Source of the DNA: Nonomuraea terrae
GTDB lineage: Bacteria > Actinomycetota > Actinomycetes > Streptosporangiales > Streptosporangiaceae
NCBI RefSeq assembly: GCF_004348995.1
Contig: NZ_SMKQ01000020.1
Location: 1-64,000 of the forward strand
Direction: 5' to 3'
DNA length: 64,000 nucleotides
The notes beneath the pieces were generated by a model. The model did no database searches. It was given only the letters and a program-made list of their open reading frames with translations, and had not been told where the DNA came from. A program made the position numbers and the translations under genes. Shown piece by piece: positions 34,257 through 44,125 of the stretch; within the stretch, counting starts at the first letter, position 1, and the number at the start of each line of letters is the position of its first letter.

Positions 34257-35276
34257 ATGAGCAGACCCCCCGTGGCCCTCGCCTCGCTCGGAGGCACGAT
34301 CACGATGACCGGCAACGGCGACGGCGGGGTGCGGCCCTCGCTCACGGCCGCCGACCTGGTCTCCGCGGTCCCGGGGCTCGCCGACGCGGCCGACCTGACC
34401 GTGACGACCCTGGCCACCTCGCCGGGGGCCTCGCTCGGCGCCGCCGACCTGCGCCGCTGCCTCACATGGGCGTGCGACTCGGTACGGACGGGGGCCGCCG
34501 GGGCCGTCATCGTCCAGGGCACCGACACCATCGAGGAGACGGCGTACTTCCTGGACCTGCACTGGGACCGTGACGAGCCGCTGGTCGTGACCGGCGCCAT
34601 GCGCAACCCGGCGACGCCGGGCGCCGACGGCCCGGCCAACCTGTACGCCGCGGTCGCCACCGCCGCCGACCCCGCCTCCCGCGGCCTCGGCGCGCTCGTC
34701 GTGCTGAACGACACCGTGCACGCCGCCCACCGGGTGCGGAAGACGCACACCAGCGCCCTGCAGGCGTTCGCCTCGCCCGGTTTCGGCGCGCTCGGCCACG
34801 TCGCCGAGCGCCGCGTCCGCTACGGCAACCCCGTCGCGCGGCACCGGCCGCTGCCGCTGCCGCCGGAGGACCGGCCCCGTCCCCGTGTCGCCTTGGTGGA
34901 GACCTGCTTCGACGACGACGGCGGCCTGCTCGCGTACGCGGCGGCCGAGTACGACGGCGTCGTGCTGGCCGGGTTCGGCGTGGGACACGTGCCGGCCGCC
35001 CTGGCCGAGACCGTCTCGGCCGCGCGCGTCCCCGTGGTGCTGGCCAGCCGCACCGGTGCGGGCAGCACGGCCAGCCGGACCTATGGTTTCCCCGGGTCCG
35101 AGCGCGACCTCATCGCGCGCGGGGCGATCCCCGCCGGGTTCCTCGACGCCCGCAAGTCCCGCGTCCTGCTCGGCTCGCTGCTCGCGCTCGGCGTGCCGGA
35201 GGAGCGGCTGCGGGCGGAGTTCGCGGCGCGCGGAGCAGGGGCGCCAGGCCCTACAGTCGGATGCGAATCCGGATAG
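34257..35276 (+). CDS. Type I/II L-asparaginase-like amidohydrolase
   Basis: This 339-aa protein begins at the ATG 34257 with AAGGA upstream. The two catalytic threonine motifs are present: T14 in ASLGGTITMTG and T89-D90 in IVQGTDTIEETAYFLDL. The C-terminal domain contains AGFGVGHVPAALAE and ASRTGAGSTASRTYGFPGS. Asparaginases hydrolyse Asn or related amides to acid and ammonia in the cytoplasm; there is no signal peptide. It faces the catabolic operon and precedes its presumed regulator. It may therefore deamidate a pathway product rather than serve general asparagine use. Confidence 0.88.
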   Translation: MSRPPVALASLGGTITMTGNGDGGVRPSLTAADLVSAVPGLADAADLTVTTLATSPGASLGAADLRRCLTWACDSVRTGAAGAVIVQGTDTIEETAYFLDLHWDRDEPLVVTGAMRNPATPGADGPANLYAAVATAADPASRGLGALVVLNDTVHAAHRVRKTHTSALQAFASPGFGALGHVAERRVRYGNPVARHRPLPLPPEDRPRPRVALVETCFDDDGGLLAYAAAEYDGVVLAGFGVGHVPAALAETVSAARVPVVLASRTGAGSTASRTYGFPGSERDLIARGAIPAGFLDARKSRVLLGSLLALGVPEERLRAEFAARGAGAPGPTVGCESG

Positions 35277-35286
35277 AGGAGGAACA

Positions 35287-35961
35287 GTGGCGCTTGGCAG
35301 GTTCGCGACAGCCAACCGGTCGCGCACCGCGCACGAGTACGTCCTGACCACGCTGCGCTCGGCGATCCTCGGCGGCACGCTCAAGGGCGGCACCCGGCTG
35401 GTGCAGGCCGAGCTGGCCGCCGAGCTGGGCGTCAGCACGACTCCCGTCCGCGAGGCGCTGCGCGACCTCGCCACCGAGGGCCTGGTCGTCATGGACCCGC
35501 ACAAGGGCGCCGTGGTGCGACCGCTCGACATCGCCGAGGTGCGCGAGATCTACGAGCTGCGCATGACGCTGGAGCCGCTCATGGTGCGGCGGATGATCGC
35601 CTCCGTCGGCGACGCCCACCTCGCCGAGGCCGAGCAGCTCCAGCAGGCCATGGAGACCGAGACCGACCTGGGGGCGTGGGTCGACCTCAACCGCCGCTTC
35701 CACGCGATCTTCAGCGAGCTGGAGGACGGCAGCCGGCTGGCGGGCATCCTGGCCGGGCTGCGCGACAGCGCGGCCCCGTACATCAGCCTCTCCCTGGAGG
35801 CGCGCCCGCTGCAGGTGCCCGAGGCCAACGCCGAGCACAAGCAGCTGATCGCGCTCTACCGCGAGGGCGACGAGGCCGCGATCATCGAGCTGACGCTGCA
35901 ACACCTGGCCTCCACCCTCGCGGCCATCGAGCAGGCCCACGAGGCCGGCCTGATCGGCTGA
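35287..35961 (+). CDS. GntR family regulator, FCD (FadR C-terminal domain) type
   Basis: The GTG at 35287 follows AGGAGG and gives 224 aa. The winged helix reads LVQAELAAELGVSTTPVREALRDLATEGLV and the FCD ligand domain starts EVREIYELRMTLEPLMVRRM, with the metal-binding His and Asp residues in VDLNRRFHAIFSEL and NAEHKQLIALYREGDE. It is 10 bp downstream of the asparaginase gene. FCD regulators usually sense the organic acid or intermediate of the adjacent catabolic genes. This one is the likely regulator of both divergent operons through the palindrome at 34202-34232. Confidence 0.92.
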   Translation: MALGRFATANRSRTAHEYVLTTLRSAILGGTLKGGTRLVQAELAAELGVSTTPVREALRDLATEGLVVMDPHKGAVVRPLDIAEVREIYELRMTLEPLMVRRMIASVGDAHLAEAEQLQQAMETETDLGAWVDLNRRFHAIFSELEDGSRLAGILAGLRDSAAPYISLSLEARPLQVPEANAEHKQLIALYREGDEAAIIELTLQHLASTLAAIEQAHEAGLIG

Positions 35962-36129
35962 CGATCTCGCGGGGCCCCCTGACCGATGGCAGGGTCGTCG
36001 AGAGGCGGGGGAGGTCTTTGCCCGCGGTTCGACGCCGGCGGGACGCGGCAGCATTGCCCGTTCCACCACTAAACTTGGGCTATTTAAGGTCCTGAACCGT
36101 TCGCGTTCGACAAAGGCAGGTGCCGCGCC

Positions 36130-36552
36130 ATGACCGCATCCCCGACCACCGCCGAGGAGTTGCGCGGCGCCGGCCTGCGGGTGACGGCCGCCCGGGTCGC
36201 ACTGCTGGAGACCGTACGCGACGGCGACCACCTCGACGCCGAGACGATCGCCTCCGGCGTGCGCGACCGCGTGGGCCACGTCTCGCTCCAGGCCGTCTAC
36301 GAGGCCCTGCACGCGCTCACCGCGGCCCGGCTCGTGCGCCGCATCGAACCGGCCGGCAGCCCGGCCCGCTACGAGCGCCGCGTCGGCGACAACCACCACC
36401 ACCTGGTGTGCCGCGACTGCGGGGCGGTCAAGGACGTCGACTGCGCCGTCGGGCAGCCGGGCTGCCTGGAGCCGGTCGACGACGGCGGCTACCTGGTCGA
36501 CGAGGCCGACGTCACGTTCTGGGGCCTGTGCCCGCGGTGCCGCCGGAAATGA
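36130..36552 (+). CDS. Fur family metalloregulator (FurA/CatR-like), convergent with katG
   Basis: This 140-aa protein has the Fur DNA-binding domain (LRGAGLRVTAARVALLETVRDGDHLDAETI) and the metal-binding HHH pattern in VGDNHHHLVCRDCGAVKDVDCAVGQ. The C-terminal CPRC pair can hold structural zinc with CRDC. It is closely related to the Fur gene upstream of katG and lies on katG's other side, separated by a palindromic terminator. Its own upstream region (about 168 bp) contains no box like that of the first Fur gene. So it may have a different regulon or respond to the partner. Confidence 0.88.
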   Translation: MTASPTTAEELRGAGLRVTAARVALLETVRDGDHLDAETIASGVRDRVGHVSLQAVYEALHALTAARLVRRIEPAGSPARYERRVGDNHHHLVCRDCGAVKDVDCAVGQPGCLEPVDDGGYLVDEADVTFWGLCPRCRRK

Positions 36553-36582
36553 GAGGTCCGGGCCGGCCGGCCCGGACCTCTC
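36551..36582. terminator. Bidirectional terminator between fur-like gene and katG
   Basis: A perfect 32-bp GC-rich palindrome (16-bp arms, 36551-36566 and 36567-36582) begins in the stop codon of the fur-like gene and ends 7 bp before the katG stop. The two genes converge on it. Confidence 0.8.
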
Positions 36583-36588
36583 ATTCGA

Positions 36589-38835
<2,247 letters not shown>

Positions 38836-38852
38836 TCAGGGGTACACGCAGC

Positions 38853-39284
38853 TCAGGCACTGCTGGTGGTGGAACAGTCGGAGCACAGGCCCCAGTAGAC
38901 GACCTCGGCCTCGTCGATGGTGAACCCTTGGTCGTCGGCCGCGGTCAAGCAGGGCGCGTGGCCGACCGCGCAGTCGACGTCGGCGACCACACCGCACGAC
39001 CGGCATACGACGTGGTGGTGGTTGTCGCCGACACGCGACTCGTAACGAGCCACCGAGCCGGAGGGCTGGATGCGCCGCACCAGGCCCGAGGCCGTCAGCG
39101 TGTGCAGCGAGTCGTACACGGCCTGGTGCGACACCTCGGGCAGCTCACGGCGCACCTCACGGATGATCGAATCCGTGTCGGCGTGCGGCAGTGCGTGCAC
39201 CGCACTCAGCACCGCCACCCGAGGACGGGTCACCCGTAAAGCGGCCCCGCGCAACATCTGCTGGTAGTCCGAGGTCGTGGCCAC
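38853..39284 (-). CDS. furA: FurA/CatR family peroxide-responsive repressor, upstream of katG
   Basis: The GTG at 39284 gives 143 aa (MATTSDYQQMLRGAALRVTR); a longer frame would read through the promoter. The Fur winged helix is RVAVLSAVHALPHADTDSII with recognition-helix region VSHQAVYDSLHTLT. Metal ligands lie in VGDNHHHVVCRSCGVVADVDCAVG and C-terminal CSDC. It represses its own operon with katG under reducing conditions. The -10 element ends about 7 bp before the start codon, so a leaderless or near-leaderless transcript is likely, as for furA in mycobacteria. Confidence 0.92.
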   Translation of the reverse strand: MATTSDYQQMLRGAALRVTRPRVAVLSAVHALPHADTDSIIREVRRELPEVSHQAVYDSLHTLTASGLVRRIQPSGSVARYESRVGDNHHHVVCRSCGVVADVDCAVGHAPCLTAADDQGFTIDEAEVVYWGLCSDCSTTSSA

Positions 39285-39291
39285 GGCCCAA

Positions 39292-39320
39292 AGACTGTCC
39301 CACTTTCTGGAACCAGTCAA
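39292..39320 (-). promoter_or_regulatory. furA-katG promoter with FurA-type operator
   Basis: On the minus strand TTGACT (39320-39315) and CAGTCT (39297-39292) are 17 bp apart. Between them GACTGGTTCC and GGGACAGTC form an imperfect dyad, like the FurA/CatR box described upstream of furA-katG operons in actinobacteria. Confidence 0.7.
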
Positions 39321-39395
39321 GATACGACCCGAGGAACGACGAGTGACGTGTTCGCCGTGACTGTTCCGCCGAGAAGCTCCGCCCCGATGGAAGGG

Positions 39396-40643
39396 TCAGC
39401 GCAGGGGATCGAAGTCCCGCAGTTCGAAGGGCTGCTTGCCGGTGGTGATCTGCTCGGCGAGCAGCCTCCCGGTGGCCGGGCCGTGGGCCAGGCCCCACAT
39501 GCCGTGCCCGCCGGCCACGTAGATCCCGGGGGTGTTCGTCGCGCCGACCAGCGGCCGTCCGTCGGGGGTGACGGGCCGGGGGCCGACCCAGGCGTCGGTG
39601 CGCTCCTCCCAGCGCACGCCGTCCAGCAGCGGCCGCGCGGAGCCGATGACGGCCTCCATCCGGGCGGGGACGAACGGGTCGTCAGGGCCGCGGAACTCCA
39701 TCGTGCCCGCCACCCGCAGCCCGCCCTGGTACGGCGTGCACGCGACCCGCACGTCCGGCAGGTAGATCGGGCCGGGCACGGGACGGTCGACCGGCACGGT
39801 GAAGGAGTAGCCGCGCCCGGCCCGCACCGGCACCCGCACACCCCACCGGCGGGCCAGCCGCGGCAGCCACGCCCCGGTGGCCAGCACCACGGCGTCGGCC
39901 GACAGGGTGGTGCCCTTGCGGGAGAGCACGATGGCCTTCCTGCCGTCGGTGCGCACGTCGTCCACCTCGAAGGCGTAGACGGTCGCGCCGCGGGACATGA
40001 CGGCCCTGCCCAGGGCGTGGACGAAGCCGCCGGGGTCGACGTAGCGCTGGCCGTCGATCCGCACGCCCGTCCGCAGCGCGCCGGAGGCCAGCGGCACGTG
40101 CTCGGCCAGCCGGTCGCCGTCCAGCACGGTGTGCTCGACGTGCTGCCCGGCCTCGGCCAGCCGGCGCAGCTCGCGCAGCAGCCCCTCGGCCTGGCGCGGC
40201 GTGCGGAAGGCCGCCGTGATCGGCGCCTGCTCGATCGGCGCGGCCACGCCGCCCGCGGCGAGCACCTCGTACGCCCCGACGCTGTCCTCGTTGAGCGGCA
40301 GGTTGGCGCGGACGGCACGGGTCCACGACGGCCAGCGGCAGTTGGCGGCGAAGCGCGCCAGGAACGCCCACAACCCCGGGTCGACGCTCGCCGGGACGTG
40401 CAGCGGCGCGGACGGGCTCAGCAGCGAGCGCAGCCCGTACCGCAGGACGGAGGGCTCGTTCAGCGGGATGGCCAGCGCGGGGGCGATCCATCCGGCGTTG
40501 CCCCAGGACGCCCCCGCCGCCACGCCGCCGCGGTCGACCACGTCGACCTTGACCCCGCGTTCCTGCAGGAACCACGCGGTGGACAGCCCCACGATGCCCG
40601 CGCCGACCACGACCACCGATCGCGGCCATTCACCGATGCCCAT
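39396..40643 (-). CDS. FAD-dependent D-amino-acid dehydrogenase-like oxidoreductase
   Basis: The ATG at 40643 with GGGAGG upstream gives 415 aa. The Rossmann motif is RSVVVVGAGIVGLSTAWFLQERG (about 9-31) and the DAO-type C-terminus reads RPVTPDGRPLVGATNTPGIYVAGGHGMWGLAHGPATGRL. The middle contains KAIVLSRKGTTLSADAVVLATGAW. It probably oxidises D-amino or related amino acids, passing electrons to the membrane or oxygen. The gene lies 103 bp downstream of a PucR regulator in the same direction, a common arrangement in which amino acid or purine availability controls it. Confidence 0.87.
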   Translation of the reverse strand: MGIGEWPRSVVVVGAGIVGLSTAWFLQERGVKVDVVDRGGVAAGASWGNAGWIAPALAIPLNEPSVLRYGLRSLLSPSAPLHVPASVDPGLWAFLARFAANCRWPSWTRAVRANLPLNEDSVGAYEVLAAGGVAAPIEQAPITAAFRTPRQAEGLLRELRRLAEAGQHVEHTVLDGDRLAEHVPLASGALRTGVRIDGQRYVDPGGFVHALGRAVMSRGATVYAFEVDDVRTDGRKAIVLSRKGTTLSADAVVLATGAWLPRLARRWGVRVPVRAGRGYSFTVPVDRPVPGPIYLPDVRVACTPYQGGLRVAGTMEFRGPDDPFVPARMEAVIGSARPLLDGVRWEERTDAWVGPRPVTPDGRPLVGATNTPGIYVAGGHGMWGLAHGPATGRLLAEQITTGKQPFELRDFDPLR

Positions 40644-40746
40644 GCCCGACCTCCCGAAATACGACATTCCACGCCAAGGATGGCCCCCACGGCGTCACAG
40701 GCCGCTGTACGGAACCGACAATCGCCGCGCCGATCTTGTACGCCGG

Positions 40747-42294
40747 CTACACCTCGTACGCCGCCAGCGTGATGATCATGGCCAGGCGTTTGCGGGCGTC
40801 GTCCAGGTCCAGCGGGGTGACCTCGGCCATCTTGCGCATCCGGTTGCGGACGGTGTTGGGGTGCACGCCGAGCCGTTCGGCGGCCACGGCGAGGTCGCCC
40901 TGGGCCTCCAGCCAGGCGCGCAGCGTGGCCACGAAGTGGGTGGCGTGGCGGACGTCGTGCCGGCGCAGCTCGCTGACCGGGCTGCGCGCGGGGGTCCGTC
41001 CCGCCCGGGCGGCGGCGCGCAGCCGCCGCAGCAGGATGTCGTCCCACGACTCGTCGTAGGCGGGCGGCGCGGCGGCGCGCGGGCCGGCCTCGTGCAGGGC
41101 CAGGGACTCGTCGGCCTCACGCGGCCCGGCCTCGTGCAGGGCGAGGCACTCGTCGGCCTCCTGACGCCCGGCAGGCAGCTCGGCCGTCGCGGCGGGGGCG
41201 CTGATCCCGGCCGTGATCCCCACCTGCGGCGGCAGCCCGGCCCGCAGGGCCGCCACCCATTCCCGCGCCGCGTCCGCCTGCTCGACGGGCAGGATCGTGT
41301 AGAGCGTGGTGCCCAGCAGGGCGCTGCGCCCCGGCCTGGACCAGCCGAAGCCGTCGGTGGCCCGCTCGAACGCCAGCAACAGGGCGGCCTGCTCGTCGGC
41401 GTGGGCGCGGACGGCGACCACCCGCATGGCGCGCGGGGCCAGCCCGAGCTGGCTGAGCACCGTCGCGGCGTCCGGCGTGCCCTCCAGCAGGCGCACGACC
41501 AGATCCGACTCCACCTGCCGCTCCAGGTCCGCGCTCGCCCGCGAGCGCAGCAGGTGCAGCGCCACCGTACGGGCGCCGTCGGCCAGCGCGCGCAGTCGTG
41601 CCCCGGTCAGCGGGCGGTCGCAGGTCACCCAGACCGAGCCCAGAAGCTCGCGGCCGGCGCGTACCGCCACCGCCATCCGCCCGGTCAGGCCGTTGCCGGC
41701 GTCCGGCTCGACGAACACCGGCTCGTCGCTCGCCTCCAGCCGGGCGAACACCCCGCGCGCCCGGAACAGCTCGTGCAGCCGGTCGGGGACCTGCCGGACG
41801 AGGATCGTCTCCAGCCGTGCCGGGTCGCCGGCCTGCTGCGAACGCGAGTAGGCCAGCACCCGCGACAGCCCGTCCTCGATGGTCACCGCGCCGCCGATCA
41901 GGTCGGCCAGGGCGTCGGCCAGCGCGAACAGGTCCGTCGGGCCCCGCCCCGCCGCCGTCTCGCGCCCTTCCAGCACCAGGCCGTACACCACGCCCGCCAG
42001 CTGGCTCCACGACACCGACGGATCGGCGAGCAGCACGGCCGGGCCCTGGTCGTCGAGGGCCGAAGGGGCCTGCCCGCGTACGACGACCACGGCGGCCCGC
42101 GCGGCCACGGCCCACCGCACCGCCTCGGCCACCGAGCAGGCCCCGACGGCGAGCAGCACGTCGCCCGTGACCCGGTCGTCGCCCGGATCCGGCATGGCGA
42201 CGCTGCGCAGCCGTACCGAGCGGGTCTCCGGCCGGCCGCACAGGCGCACGCCGTACCCGCCGAGCACGTTGACCAGCCGATCCAATGTGATCAT
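40747..42294 (-). CDS. PucR family transcriptional regulator
   Basis: This 515-aa protein has an N-terminal PucR ligand domain (ITLDRLVNVLGGYGVRLCGR to about 120), a GGDEF-like/CdaR domain in the middle, and the C-terminal PucR_C helix-turn-helix (ATLRAWLEAQGDLAVAAERLGVHPNTVRNRMRKMAEV). An exact 14-residue unit, EADE/SxLALHEAGPR, is duplicated at about residue 385-412. This is caused by a 42-bp tandem repeat and is not part of the family fold. It likely regulates the downstream amino acid oxidase-like gene. The ligand is unknown. Confidence 0.87.
   Translation of the reverse strand: MITLDRLVNVLGGYGVRLCGRPETRSVRLRSVAMPDPGDDRVTGDVLLAVGACSVAEAVRWAVAARAAVVVVRGQAPSALDDQGPAVLLADPSVSWSQLAGVVYGLVLEGRETAAGRGPTDLFALADALADLIGGAVTIEDGLSRVLAYSRSQQAGDPARLETILVRQVPDRLHELFRARGVFARLEASDEPVFVEPDAGNGLTGRMAVAVRAGRELLGSVWVTCDRPLTGARLRALADGARTVALHLLRSRASADLERQVESDLVVRLLEGTPDAATVLSQLGLAPRAMRVVAVRAHADEQAALLLAFERATDGFGWSRPGRSALLGTTLYTILPVEQADAAREWVAALRAGLPPQVGITAGISAPAATAELPAGRQEADECLALHEAGPREADESLALHEAGPRAAAPPAYDESWDDILLRRLRAAARAGRTPARSPVSELRRHDVRHATHFVATLRAWLEAQGDLAVAAERLGVHPNTVRNRMRKMAEVTPLDLDDARKRLAMIITLAAYEV
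41078..41161. repeat. 42-bp tandem duplication inside the PucR gene
   Basis: Two near-identical 42-bp units (41078-41119 and 41120-41161) differ at only a few bases. The length is a multiple of three, so the frame is kept. It adds fourteen residues in the linker before the C-terminal region. Confidence 0.85.
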
Positions 42295-42344
42295 GAACAG
42301 CTCCCGTGAAGGGGAGCCCGGCCCGGGCTCCCCCGTGGACTCCG

Positions 42345-42686
42345 CTAGGCGGCTTCGGCGTGGCGCTGGCAGCCGATGCAGTAGCGGGCCAGCGGCCGGA
42401 TCTTGAGCCGTTCGAACGGGATGCCGGCCTCGCAGCGGGCGCAGCGGCCGTACGTGCCCGCCTCGATCCGCTCCAGCGCCTGGGTGAGCTCGGCGATGGC
42501 GCGGTCGGCGGCGGTGAGCGTGACGAGCAGTTCCTGCCAGGTGTCGTCGGCCCCGCTGCCGTCCTCCGCCTCGGCGCGCAGGCCGAGCACGTGACGGCTG
42601 CGGCGCTCCAGCTGCTCCTGCAGGTCCTGCCGTAGCGTCTGCAGCTGCACGCTGCTGAGGTGCGAGGTTCCCCTGGTCTCGGTCAT
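42345..42686 (-). CDS. DksA/TraR family zinc-finger protein
   Basis: This 113-aa protein has a long N-terminal coiled-coil hairpin (QTLRQDLQEQLERRSRHV ... LTAADRAIAELTQALERIE) and a C-terminal zinc finger with CARC and CIGC pairs (YGRCARCEAGIPFERLKIRPLARYCIGC). The dksA/TraR-type fold can enter the RNA polymerase secondary channel, but the acidic DxxDxA tip of DksA is replaced by LLVTLTAADRA-like residues. So its effect on polymerase is uncertain. It lies between a PucR gene and a short MreB-like gene, same strand, 46 bp from the latter. Confidence 0.87.
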   Translation of the reverse strand: MTETRGTSHLSSVQLQTLRQDLQEQLERRSRHVLGLRAEAEDGSGADDTWQELLVTLTAADRAIAELTQALERIEAGTYGRCARCEAGIPFERLKIRPLARYCIGCQRHAEAA

Positions 42687-42732
42687 GGTGAAACGTCCTT
42701 TCTGGAAGGGATGAAGACGCTGACGTGGCAGC

Positions 42733-43536
42733 TCAACGGCCGAGCGCGACGCCGGCCGCCGGGTCCGGCAGCAGGCACAGGCGCATCAGGCCGCGGACGG
42801 TGGCGTACTGCGGCTCTTGCGCCGCTTCGACCCGCACGCGCAGCGCGGCGTGCAGACGGCGCAACAGCTCCGCCTGCCGGGCGCCGCCACCGGTGACGAC
42901 CAGCCCGCGCGCACGCACCGCCGGTCGCAGGTGCTCGGGCAGCCGGCGCACCAGCCCGGCGGTCATCTCGACGACGCCCTCCAGCGCGTACGGCGGCAGC
43001 CCGGCGCGGGTGGTGACCTCCAGCTGGAGCGCGGCGGCGTCGGCGATGACGCCGTCACGGATGGCGGCGGCCTCGACGACGCCGGCGCCCACGTCCAGCA
43101 GCAGGCAGGGCGCGGTGACGTCCAGGCCGGCGCCGACGGCCGCGGCCAGCGGCTCGTCCACCAGCGTCACCGCGCACCCGGCGGCCTCGGACACCGCGGC
43201 GCGCACGGCCCGGCGGTCGCTGCGCGTCGCCGCGACCGGCACCCCGGCCAGCACGCGTTCGAGCGCCCGGCCGCCGGCCACCCCGGTGTCGCGCAGCGCC
43301 AGGCGCACCAGCCGCAGGCAGGCCGCCGGGTCGGCGACCATGCCGTGGCGGAGGGGACGCACCGGGTCCGTTCCGCCGACCGCCGAGGGTCGTTCGACGA
43401 TGGCGTTCCCGTCGGACGACAGCGAGCGGGTGCGCGCGGTCCCGAGGTCGAGCGCCACCAGCCCGCCGGGCAGCACGGCCGCGTGCGGCGGGGCGGCGGC
43501 GAGCTGGTCGTACAGCACTGATCTGAAATCGGCCAT
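42733..43536 (-). CDS. Short MreB/actin-like ATPase
   Basis: This 267-aa protein has actin-fold nucleotide motifs: phosphate-1 ALDLGTARTRSLS (from about D30), phosphate-2 CLLLDVGAGVVEAA and the adenosine motif GLVVTGGGARQAEL. PSAVGGTDPVRPLRHGMVADP corresponds to the MreB N-terminal region. MreB is normally about 340 residues; this one lacks most of the polymer-facing subdomain segments and ends PDPAAGVALGR. It may be a monomeric or accessory actin-like protein rather than a cell-shape filament. It neighbours the DksA-like gene and is upstream of it on the same strand. Confidence 0.78.
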   Translation of the reverse strand: MADFRSVLYDQLAAAPPHAAVLPGGLVALDLGTARTRSLSSDGNAIVERPSAVGGTDPVRPLRHGMVADPAACLRLVRLALRDTGVAGGRALERVLAGVPVAATRSDRRAVRAAVSEAAGCAVTLVDEPLAAAVGAGLDVTAPCLLLDVGAGVVEAAAIRDGVIADAAALQLEVTTRAGLPPYALEGVVEMTAGLVRRLPEHLRPAVRARGLVVTGGGARQAELLRRLHAALRVRVEAAQEPQYATVRGLMRLCLLPDPAAGVALGR

Positions 43537-43678
43537 GATCGGCTCCTAGCTTGCGCCGGTGAGAGCGGGCCGCCCCTTTCCGGGCAGGGGCGCCCGCGGC
43601 GACGTCCATGGCCGTGGGCACGCACGGCCAGGCCTCACGGCACGCAGGCCGGAGGCGTCGCGGAGGTGAAGGCGTCGG

Positions 43679-44068
43679 CTAGGTGAGCGGCGGGCTGCGC
43701 GAGCCCGCCGTGCGATGCCCGAGTTGCTGGGGATCGCGGATCGCGTCCGTGTCGGCACCCGGGGAGGTCAGCAGCGCCAGATGGGCGTGCTCGCCCTGCC
43801 GGTCACCGCGCAGCGGCGGCCACAACGACAGCACGTGGTGCTCGCGGACGCTGGTGGCCTGCGGCGGCAGGCTCGTCAGGCCCGCGTCGGACGCACCCGC
43901 GGTCCAGGCCGGGCTCGAAGAGGTGCCCGCCGGGTGGGCCGGAGCTGCGTCGTTCCACACCGGGGAGAGGCCGAACAGGAGCAGGGACAGCAGAATGAGG
44001 CCCATCGCGCCGGTGAACGCGATGGACCCTCGTGGTGTTCTCCACGACCCCGCCATAGGCCCGACCAT
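43679..44068 (-). CDS. Membrane-anchored small protein of unknown function
   Basis: This 129-aa frame starts at ATG 44068 (MVGPMAGSWRTPRGSIAF), with an ATG at 44056 as alternative. There is one transmembrane segment (about residues 17-36, AFTGAMGLILLSLLLFGLSP) followed by a Pro/Ser/Ala-rich, low-complexity extracytoplasmic part. No domain was recognised. It stands between the UvrA-like gene and the MreB-like gene on the same strand. It is plausible but not certain that it is expressed. Confidence 0.5.
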   Translation of the reverse strand: MVGPMAGSWRTPRGSIAFTGAMGLILLSLLLFGLSPVWNDAAPAHPAGTSSSPAWTAGASDAGLTSLPPQATSVREHHVLSLWPPLRGDRQGEHAHLALLTSPGADTDAIRDPQQLGHRTAGSRSPPLT

Positions 44069-44125
44069 AACCCAGACCTAGGGAAAAGGCATGCCTGCCC
44101 GTTTCCGGCGCGCGTCCCTCGACGG

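Noticed and set aside
41078-41161. Tandem repeat considered as a CRISPR-like array
   Set aside because: Only two contiguous units without spacers, and the repeat is in frame inside a gene.
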